From CAZMGG01 sp964565715 (GTDB lineage: Bacteria > Planctomycetota > UBA1135 > UBA2386), in assembly GCA_964565715.1 (NCBI GenBank), contig CAZMGG010000024.1, forward strand, positions 1 through 54,763: 54,763 nt of DNA. The letters are read 5' to 3'. The notes beneath the pieces were generated by a model that was not told the DNA's origin, did no database searches, and worked only from the letters and a program-made list of their open reading frames with translations. How positions within the stretch are numbered: the first letter of the stretch is position 1; each line of letters begins with the position of its first letter. Shown here piece after piece: positions 24,261 through 32,400 of the stretch. A program made the position numbers and the translations under genes.

Positions 24261-25084
24261 TGGATGCCGCCGCCTTCTGGCAGGAGAACAAGCGCTGGGT
24301 GATCGGCGCGCTGCTCGGCGTGATGGTCTACTTCCTCGCCAAGAGCATCGTCGGCTCGCTGTGGAACCCCGCCGGCCCGCGTGGCGAGGCCCGCGGCGTC
24401 GCCACCCAGGCCCGCGGCCAGGAGTTCTACGACGCCACCGCCCGCACCGCCGCCCAGCAGGAGAGCGAGGTGCTGCGCGCCGAACTGCAGCGCCTGGAGG
24501 CGGAGCTGGCCTTCGAGCCCGACGCCCGCTACCAGCTCGGCGGCAAGGGCATGACCGCCGACGACTACCTGACGCAGCAGGGTCGCGCGCTCAAGCAGCA
24601 GCTCGTGCAGCGGGCCAACCGGCTCGACGTGCAGCTCCTCGACAAGGACCTGACCTGGCCCAGCAGCGGCGTCGCCGACGAGATCCGCGGCGTGCTGTTC
24701 GGCCTCAACCTGATCGAGGTGGCGGCGGATCGGCTGTTCGCCGCGCACGACCAGGTCCGCAAGCAGAACCCCGAGGCGATGGGCCTGCGGGCGATCAACT
24801 CGTTCCGCATGGAGGACCGCCGTTCGGCCCGCAGCACGCTGCCGCGGCCGATGCGGCCCGGCGAGGTCGACCTGCGCGAACGGCTGACCCAGGAGCGCAT
24901 CTCGTTCCAGTTCCAGGCCGACGCGGCCACCGCGTTCGCCTTCCTGGAGGCCTGCCGCGCGCCGAAGCGGACCCTGGTGGTGGAGGGATGGACCATGACC
25001 CAGGCCACGCGGCCGGGCGACCCGGTGACGGTCAAGGGCACGCTGCTCGGCGTGACCTTCCGCAAGGTGGAGGAGGCCAACTGA
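24260..25084 (+). CDS. PilO/GspM-like assembly protein
   Basis: A 274-aa protein with a short cytoplasmic N-terminus (MDAAAFWQENKRW), one membrane helix (about 14-32), a coiled coil (55-85) and a C-terminal ferredoxin-like domain ending LVVEGWTMTQATRP...VKGTLLGVTFRKVEE. Size, topology and place after PilM-PilN match PilO, the partner that clamps PilN in the inner-membrane alignment complex. Sequence identity to PilO is not obvious, so the call rests on architecture and context. Both ends overlap neighbours by TGATG, so translation is coupled. Confidence 0.65.
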   Translation: MDAAAFWQENKRWVIGALLGVMVYFLAKSIVGSLWNPAGPRGEARGVATQARGQEFYDATARTAAQQESEVLRAELQRLEAELAFEPDARYQLGGKGMTADDYLTQQGRALKQQLVQRANRLDVQLLDKDLTWPSSGVADEIRGVLFGLNLIEVAADRLFAAHDQVRKQNPEAMGLRAINSFRMEDRRSARSTLPRPMRPGEVDLRERLTQERISFQFQADAATAFAFLEACRAPKRTLVVEGWTMTQATRPGDPVTVKGTLLGVTFRKVEEAN

Positions 25085-27819
25085 TGGCATTGCGCAAGGA
25101 ACAGGTGCTGCTGCTGGCGGTGCTGGCGCTCGGGCTCCTGCAGTACCGCTCGATCGGCGGCGACGCGCCGCCGCCGGCGGTCTGGCAGCCGGGCAAGAAG
25201 GACTACGTCGCGGTGTCGGTGCCGGTGGCGGCGCTGGCGGAGACCGGCGCGCCGGTGAAGGCCGGCCGCGACCTGTTCCGCGAGCCGAGCGAGACCCAGG
25301 CGCTGCCGCCGCGGCCGCTGCCGCTTCCCGAGCAGGCGCCGCTGTCGCTGGTGGCGCTGCCCCTCGAGGTCGGCCCGGACCTCGGCCACGCCCACCTGCT
25401 GCAGATGGACGGCACGCCGGTGGCGGGCGTGACCCTGCAGCCAGGCGGCGAGACCGCCGAGCCGGCGGCCGGCACAGCGGGCAACGGGGTGGGCGACGGC
25501 ACGGGCAACGCCGAGGGCCAGGGCGCGTCGTGGGAGCGCTGGGCCCGCACCTACGACATGATCTGGGTGCAGAACCAGAGCGTGCCGTTCCTCGGCATCA
25601 TCGAGGCCAAGGACAAGCACGCGCTGGAGGCCACCACCGACTTCTCCAACATCGCCGTGCGCTACCGGCGCTTCTATCCGAGCCAGGAGAAGCTGCGCGG
25701 CATCGAGACCACCAAGGAAGGCGAGGTCACGCGCATCGAGCTGGCCCGCACCCTGCGCAACGAGGTCGAGCGGCAGAAGCGGCGGGTGCCCGAGCACGCC
25801 GGCAACCTCGCCGACCGCGCCCGCCTGATCGACTGGCTGCTGCAGCAGGCGCAGACCGAGGCGTGGGTCTACGACGAGGCCCTGGCCCAGGCCGACATCT
25901 ACCTGCGGCTGTCCGGCGACGACCTGGAGGGCTTCCGCCTGAAGGTCCGCGTGCTGCGGCAGAAGGGCGATCTGGCCGGCGAGTTCGCCCTCTACGGCGC
26001 GATGAGCGAGGGCCGGCTGGCGGAGTCGGCGTTCCGCTACCAGGGCCTCGGCTCGGTGAAGGCCATCCTCGGTCTCGACGCCGCCGCCGAACGGGACCTG
26101 CGCCACGCGGTGGAACTGGCGCCGGGCGATCCGCGGCCGCTGGCGGCGCTGGCCGGCTTCCTGCTGTCGCGGGGGCGGGCCGGCGCGGCGCGGGCGGTGG
26201 CCGAGCAGGGCACCGGCGCGCTGGGCATGATCACCAACCCCGGCGAGCGGGCCCTGGTGGTCGGCGCCATCGTCGCCTGCCAGCTCGCCGTCGGCGACGT
26301 GGCCGCGGCGCGGCAGCAGCTCGCCCAGGAGGGCGATCCGACGGTGCAGGCGGCGCTGACCGTGGCCAACGGCTCGGTGCTCTACGCCGCCGGCCAGCCA
26401 CAGGAGGCGTTGGACGCGTTCCGGCGCGCGGCGGCGGCGGCGGGCGGCGCCGAGGCGGTGCTGGCCTCGGCGGCGTGCCTGCTGCGGCTCGGCCAGTGGC
26501 AGGACGCCCAGGCGGCGTTCGAGAGCACCGCGGTGCAGTCGCCGCTGCTGCGCGGCCGGGCCTGGGCCGGCCTCGGCCTGCTGTTCCTGCGGACCGGTCA
26601 GCGCGACGTGGCGCTGCAGTTCCTCGATCGCTCGCTGGAGGCCGATCCGCTCGACGCCTACGCCCACTACCTGCGGGCGCGCGTGCTGCGCGAGCTGGGG
26701 CAGCCCAACCAGGCCATCGAGGCGCTGCAGGCGGCGCTGCGCCTGCGCGACGACTTCCAGCACGCGCTGGCGGAGGTGGCCCTGTGCCACTGGGCGATCG
26801 CCGCCGACGGCCGCAGCCGCGACGCGGCGGTGCACCTGCTGGACGCGGTGCGCTACGCCGACCGCACCGTCGACCTGGCGGGCGACTCGGCCTCGCGCGA
26901 GTTCCTCGAGCTGCAGGCGACCCTGCGGCTGCACGCCGGCGACTTCGCCGCCGCCGAGGCGGCGTTCGCCCGCGCCCGCGACGCGGCGGCCCAGGACCAG
27001 GAGCGCTTCTTCGCCCGGGCCGGCATCGCCCTGTGCGACTACGCCCGCAACCGGGTCGACGAGGCCCGCGACCAGCTGCAGCGCCTGGCCACCGACGCGC
27101 CGCTCGACCATCCGATGCGGCGCTACGCCGAGGCGACGATGGCGTTGATCGACGACCACAGCCAGAAGGAGCGCCTGGAGGATCGCTTCGAGCGCAGCGA
27201 ACTCGGCGCGATCTGGCCCGCCGAGCGCGATGGCGCCCTGGGTCCGGCGGTGGTGGACAACCACCTGGAGTTCCGCGGCCGCGCGTCGCGGGCCGGCGAG
27301 GTGTGGGCCGAGCGCAAGGACGCCCTGCCCAAGGGCGGCCGCTTCCTGTCGGTGCAGGTCAAGCTGCAGCTGCTGCCGGGCCACGCCCGCGACGGCGGCT
27401 TCGCCGGCCTGCGCCTGGAGAACGCCGCCCGCCAGGGGCAGGCCGCGCCGGACTTCCGCGTCCAGTTCGGCCTGCAGGACGGCCGGCCGTGGCTGCGGAT
27501 CGAGGACGGCCGCAGCGCCCAGCCCGGCAAGGAACAGGAGCGCGAGCCGGTGCGCGGCTTCGAGTCGGGCATCCCCGACTTCGATCCGAACGGCGTGCAC
27601 GCCCTGGAGCTGCGGGTCGTGCCCCGCGACGAGCAGGGCCGGATGTTCCGGCTGCTGTGCCGCTGGAACGGCGTGCTGGTGCACGAGCGCGACCTGACCT
27701 CGCTGCGCGCCGACAGCTCCAACGAGCTGCGCACGGTGCTGCTGGTGGGCAGCGGCCGCGGCGCCGACGTGGCGGTGCGGTTCGACGACTACGTGCTCGA
27801 ACGGCGCAAGGAGAACTGA
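25084..27819 (+). CDS. TPR-repeat protein with C-terminal beta-sandwich
   Basis: A 911-aa protein. An N-terminal signal or anchor helix (residues 7-22) is followed by a Pro/Gly-rich linker to about 155. Residues 155-700 hold many helical TPR-like pairs (for example AWAGLGLLFLRTGQRDVALQF and YAHYLRARVLRELGQPNQAI). The last 200 residues are all-beta and resemble concanavalin/LamG-type sandwiches. TPR lipoproteins such as PilF/PilW help secretin assembly in pilus systems, but this one is far larger and has no lipobox. The role suggested by context is a periplasmic scaffold. It overlaps the PilO-like gene and lies 1 base from the GspG-like gene. Confidence 0.75.
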   Translation: MALRKEQVLLLAVLALGLLQYRSIGGDAPPPAVWQPGKKDYVAVSVPVAALAETGAPVKAGRDLFREPSETQALPPRPLPLPEQAPLSLVALPLEVGPDLGHAHLLQMDGTPVAGVTLQPGGETAEPAAGTAGNGVGDGTGNAEGQGASWERWARTYDMIWVQNQSVPFLGIIEAKDKHALEATTDFSNIAVRYRRFYPSQEKLRGIETTKEGEVTRIELARTLRNEVERQKRRVPEHAGNLADRARLIDWLLQQAQTEAWVYDEALAQADIYLRLSGDDLEGFRLKVRVLRQKGDLAGEFALYGAMSEGRLAESAFRYQGLGSVKAILGLDAAAERDLRHAVELAPGDPRPLAALAGFLLSRGRAGAARAVAEQGTGALGMITNPGERALVVGAIVACQLAVGDVAAARQQLAQEGDPTVQAALTVANGSVLYAAGQPQEALDAFRRAAAAAGGAEAVLASAACLLRLGQWQDAQAAFESTAVQSPLLRGRAWAGLGLLFLRTGQRDVALQFLDRSLEADPLDAYAHYLRARVLRELGQPNQAIEALQAALRLRDDFQHALAEVALCHWAIAADGRSRDAAVHLLDAVRYADRTVDLAGDSASREFLELQATLRLHAGDFAAAEAAFARARDAAAQDQERFFARAGIALCDYARNRVDEARDQLQRLATDAPLDHPMRRYAEATMALIDDHSQKERLEDRFERSELGAIWPAERDGALGPAVVDNHLEFRGRASRAGEVWAERKDALPKGGRFLSVQVKLQLLPGHARDGGFAGLRLENAARQGQAAPDFRVQFGLQDGRPWLRIEDGRSAQPGKEQEREPVRGFESGIPDFDPNGVHALELRVVPRDEQGRMFRLLCRWNGVLVHERDLTSLRADSSNELRTVLLVGSGRGADVAVRFDDYVLERRKEN

Positions 27820-27820
27820 C

Positions 27821-28456
27821 ATGAACCGACCCGAGCCCGGCGCCGCCGGCTTCACCCTGATCGAGCTGATGGTGGTGATCGGCATCCTCAGCCTGCTGAT
27901 CGTCGCCTTCGTGCCCGACCTGATCGGCGCCAGGCAGGGCGCCAGCGCCGCCGAGACCGAGGCGCGCCTGCGCAGCCTGCAGGTCGGCATCGACGCCTTC
28001 GCCCGCCAGCGCGGCTTCGTGCCGCCGGACGACCTCAAGGACCCGGAGGACAAGGTCAAGGTGCGGGCCGACAACGGCATCAACACCGGCATCGAGTCCC
28101 TGGTGGTGTTCCTCTGCCAGGCCCGCGGCGGCATCGACCTCGCCGAGAACGAGGCCTGGCTCGCCAACACCGACAAGGACGACAACGGCGCGCCGATCCC
28201 GCTGCTGTCGCGCAGCAGTCGCATGGAGGTGGTCGACGCCTGGGGCACGCCGCTCGGCTACTTCTCCGCCACCAGCAACGGCTTCGACAAGCCGCAGCGC
28301 ATCCAGCCGCCGGAGGAGGGACCCGAGCAGCAGGCGCGGGCCCACAAGAACGCCGAGGGCGTCCACGTCGGCGCCCGCCGCTTCCAACTGGTCTCCGCCG
28401 GCGCCGACCTCGCGTTCAACACCGACGACGACATCACCGTGCCGGAGCGCCGCTGA
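27821..28456 (+). CDS. gspG: Major pseudopilin, GspG-like
   Basis: A 211-aa protein with a type IV prepilin N-terminus: short basic leader, then AAGFTLIELMVVIGILSLL with Glu+5, cleaved after Gly by the prepilin peptidase. The hydrophobic stalk is followed by a helix (ARLRSLQVGIDAFARQRGF). The C-terminal part includes DAWGTPLGYFS and NTDDDITV, like the calcium-site loop of GspG. It is longer than typical GspG (about 140 aa), with an insertion in the middle. It begins one base after the TPR gene stop. First of five pseudopilins. Confidence 0.9.
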   Translation: MNRPEPGAAGFTLIELMVVIGILSLLIVAFVPDLIGARQGASAAETEARLRSLQVGIDAFARQRGFVPPDDLKDPEDKVKVRADNGINTGIESLVVFLCQARGGIDLAENEAWLANTDKDDNGAPIPLLSRSSRMEVVDAWGTPLGYFSATSNGFDKPQRIQPPEEGPEQQARAHKNAEGVHVGARRFQLVSAGADLAFNTDDDITVPERR

Positions 28457-28460
28457 AAAG

Positions 28461-29465
28461 ATGATGCGGCCGTCCCCAGCTGCCAGCCATGCGCGCGAGG
28501 CCAGCGCCGGCTTCACCCTGCTGGAGCTGCTGGTGGTGGTGGGCGTGCTGGCGGTGCTGATGGGGCTCGGCGTCGGCTTCCTGCGCGGCGGCGGCGGCGG
28601 CGGCATCGGCGAGGCCCGCTCGGCGATCGGGGCGCAGCTCCGCGCCGCGGCGCTCACCGCCCGCACGCGGGCGGTGCCGACCGAGGTGCACGTCGAACCG
28701 GGGCCGCCGGGCAAGCCCGGCGTGGTCCGCGCCCGCCTGCTGGAGCCGGTCCTGGCGCTGCACTTCGAGCCCGGCGACCGGACGCTGAACCTCGGGCTGG
28801 AGCCGCGGCTCGGCGGCCAGGACGAGCCGCGCGGACGCTACGGCCACGCCCGGCGGCCCGCGGACGGCAAGCGGGAGGCCCTGGCGTCGGTGCCGCTCGG
28901 CGGCGTTCTCGACCTGCGCGACGGCTTCGCGCTGCGCCTGGAGGTGTGGCTGGAGGAACGGCAGCCCTGCGTGCTGGCGCGGCTCGGCAGCAACCTGGAG
29001 CTGGCCCTGGATGGCCAGGGCGTGCCGCGGGCCCGCATGGTGCAGCGCGGCGCCGACGGCCGCGGCGGCACGGCGGCGGTGCTGCAGGCGAGCCAGGCGC
29101 TGCCGCTGCACCGCTGGGCCACCCTGGAGCTGGTGGCGGACCGCACCTCGTTCCGCTGCCTGCTGGACGGCGTCGAACTGGCGCGCGCGCCGGCCGGCGA
29201 GTCGGTGCAGCAGCAGGCCGGTGACGTCCTCGACCTCTCCGCCGCCGACGCGCCGGTGCCCGGCGCGCTCGACGAGATCGTGCTGCTGGTCTTCCAGGAG
29301 GCGGAACCGCTGCCGCTGCCGCTGGACGTCACGCCCGAGGCCGAGGTGGTGGTCCGGTTCGGCCGCGACGGCGAGCCCGTCGAGCCCGGGCCGATCGTGC
29401 TGCAGCTGCCCGGCGACCAGGGGCGCGAGACCCTGCGCGTCGGCCGTGGAGGAGCCCTCCGATGA
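28461..29465 (+). CDS. Minor pseudopilin, GspH-like, with LamG-type domain
   Basis: A 334-aa protein with the prepilin signature SAGFTLLELLVVVGVLAVL (Glu+5). GspH-type minor pseudopilins usually have about 150-190 residues. Here the stalk is followed, from about residue 130, by an extra beta-sandwich of LamG type (RDGFALRLEVWLEE, ALPLHRWATLELVADR, CLLDGVEL). This is an uncommon domain addition for a pseudopilin and would be displayed on the filament. There is a 4-base gap to the GspG-like gene, and its stop overlaps the next start. Confidence 0.78.
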   Translation: MMRPSPAASHAREASAGFTLLELLVVVGVLAVLMGLGVGFLRGGGGGGIGEARSAIGAQLRAAALTARTRAVPTEVHVEPGPPGKPGVVRARLLEPVLALHFEPGDRTLNLGLEPRLGGQDEPRGRYGHARRPADGKREALASVPLGGVLDLRDGFALRLEVWLEERQPCVLARLGSNLELALDGQGVPRARMVQRGADGRGGTAAVLQASQALPLHRWATLELVADRTSFRCLLDGVELARAPAGESVQQQAGDVLDLSAADAPVPGALDEIVLLVFQEAEPLPLPLDVTPEAEVVVRFGRDGEPVEPGPIVLQLPGDQGRETLRVGRGGALR

Positions 29466-32400
29466 TGTGTTCCCGCCAGTTTCCCGCGTCCGGTGCGCGG
29501 CGCGAGCCGGGCATCGCCCTGGTGGCGGTGCTGATCGCGCTGACCCTGCTGATGGCGCTGATCGTGCCGTTCACCGCCAGCATGGGCTTCGGCAGCGATG
29601 CCGCCATGGCCACCGCCGATGCCCGCACCGCCGACCTGTCGGCGCAGAGCGCCCGCGACCTGCTGGTGGGCCAGGCCGCCATGGGCCATCCGTCGGTGGA
29701 TCCGACGCCGACCTTCGACACCCGCGACGAGTACGCCGACCAGGTGCTGCTGCCGGAAGCGCTGGCGGCGATGGGCGGCGACGGCCGCGTGCGGCTCGGC
29801 GGCGAGGTCGAGGATCTGCAACGCAGGGTCCACCTCGACGCGGCGACGCCGCTGCTGCTCGGCAACCTGATCGGCACCGTCGGCCGGCTGCGCGAGGCGC
29901 TGCCCGCCGAGGCGTCGTCGATCCAGCTCGACGGCGGCGTCAACCTGCCCGAAGCGGGCTTCGTCTGGATCGACCACGAGGTGATCCACTACGCCGCCCG
30001 CTCGGGCGGCGCGCTGTCCGGCCTGACCCGCTCGCTGCTGCAGGAGCGCGGCTTCGTGCGGGCCGAGGACCACGAGGTCAACGAAGGCGCCCTGGTGCTC
30101 GACCTGCGCACGGTCCTGGCGGTGAGCTGGCCGTTCGACGCCCGCACCGGCGGCGCCCGCCAGGCGCGGCGGCCGTTCGCCGGCCCGCGCGATCTCGCCG
30201 AGGTCGGCCAGGCGGGGATGGGCGCCTTCACGCCGGCCGAACTGGACGTGTTCGAGCGCACGCTCACCGCCGCCGGCGGCCGCGAGCAGGCGCCGGTGTG
30301 GGGCCGTGCCGAGCGGGTGTTCGGCGCGCTGCAGCCCGGCGCGCGCTCGCTGCGGGTCAAGTCGGCGGTGCACGTCGGTCCGGGCAGCACGGTCCGCCTG
30401 CGGCACCTGCGCGGCGGCCCCGTCGAGTACAACCTGGTGATGGGGGCCGGCACGCCGCGCGGCCAGACCGATGTGCAGCTGCCGTCCGAGTTCCGGTTGG
30501 ACCTGCTGCTGCCGGTGGCGGCGGAATGGCCGGCGTTCGACACGGTGGTCGAGCCGCTGGTGCCGCCACCGGTGAACGTCAACACCGCCGGCGGCGACGT
30601 GCTGGCGGCGCTGTTCGCCGGCAACCGGCGCGCCCAGGACGTGCGCGAGCACGGCGCCGACGGCCGCCAGCGGGCGCAGCCGTCGCCGGCCATCTCGGAC
30701 GCCGAGGCGCGGGCGCTGGCGGAGTCGATCACGTCCCAGCGGTCGCTGCCGCCCGCCGACGACGCCGGCCCGTTCCGCAACTGGCGCGATCTGGCCGAGC
30801 GGGTCTGGAAGCCGCGGCTCGACGAGGCCCCGGACTTCGCCCAGAAGAACCGCTGGATCCTGCTCTACCGCAACGTGCTGACCGGCCGCGACAGCGCCAT
30901 CGAGATGGGCACCGCGCCGCTCTGCTTCGCGTCGGGGCCGTGGGTCGGCTACCGCGGGGCCGCCTCGGTGTCGCGCAGCGCGCTGAGCACCGGCGTCAGC
31001 GCCCGCAGTGAACGCACCGGCGTCGCCATCGCCATCCCGGGCTTCCCGCTCGACGCGCAGTGGCGCACCCAGGAGGCGCTGGAGGAGGCGTTCCGGTTCG
31101 ATCAGCGCGCGCCCTACTGGATCACGCTGCCGATCAACACCGGCGCCACCAATCCCAACGAGGCGGGCAACGACCCGGCCTCGCGCTTCTTCCCGCACCT
31201 GATCGGCATGGCCTACCCGACCGCGGGGCTGGGCCAGAGCCGCTTCCCGAGCACCGACACCGCCGACTCGGGCTTCATGCTGGCGCCGGCCACCACGCCG
31301 ACCCGGCGCTGGCAGCGGGAACCGCGCGGCTTCGAGCCGTTCGGCACCAGCAACGACCCGCTCGGCCGCGACGTCAGCCGCGAGGGTGCCTACCGCGTGC
31401 GCAACAACGGTCCGCAGGCGCGCGGCGGCCAGGCCGAGCCGGCCGCCGGCGCCGACGGCGGCGGCGGCGACCACAGCCGGATCAGCTTCCCGTTCACCCA
31501 GGACGGCGGCGTCGCCGGCCGCTTCGCCGCGCAGTTCTGGGCCGAGCCGGAGTCGCTGGGCAACCAGACCCTGTTCGAGTACGGCGACGGCGACCGCGAG
31601 CGCAACCGCATCGCGCTGGAGTTCCGCGACGGCAACCTGGTGCTGGAGGCCCTGGACGAGGCCGGCCTCGACCCGGAGCCGGGCCGGTCGCCAACCAGCC
31701 CCGAGCGCACCGCCACCGAGATCCGGGTGCCGCTCACCGAACTGAACGCGCAGCCGCGCACCTGGACCCACTTCAACCTGAGCGCGTATGCGACCCGGCC
31801 CACCGACCTGTCGCTGCTGGTGGACGGCATCCCCCGCGGCAAGCCGCGCTACGTGACGTATCTGACCGCGCCGCTGCAGGTGCTGGATCCGCAGAACCAG
31901 GCGCCGGTGGCCGGCAATCCGGTCGGCTCCGACCCGCGTTTCCTCGACCTCTACGTCGAGGACACCGAGACCTTCCCGCCGCAGGGCGTGGTGCGGATCG
32001 GCCTCGAGCTGTTCGAGTACACCAGCAAGAGCGCTGGCATCCTGCACTGCCGCTGGGCCGACAGCCGCGGCGGCCGGGTGGCGCGGCAGATCTTCCGCGA
32101 GTTCCGCCCGGACATCCCCACCGACGCCCAGGGCCGGCCGACGGTGGACATCGACAACCTGCCCGCCGGGGTCAACCTGGACGTGGCGCCGGACCATCCG
32201 GTCGGCGCGATGGTGGAGCTGTACGGCTACTCGGCGCTGCCGTCGGTGGACTCGGTGATGTTCGTCGGCGACACGCAGCTCGCCTCGCCGGTGGGCGCCT
32301 TCGCCGTCGGCCGCGGTTTCGCCAACAACACGGTGCCGATCAGCATCCAGGTGCCGCGCGGGCCCAGCATCCCGATCGGCGACGGCATCGACACCAGCGG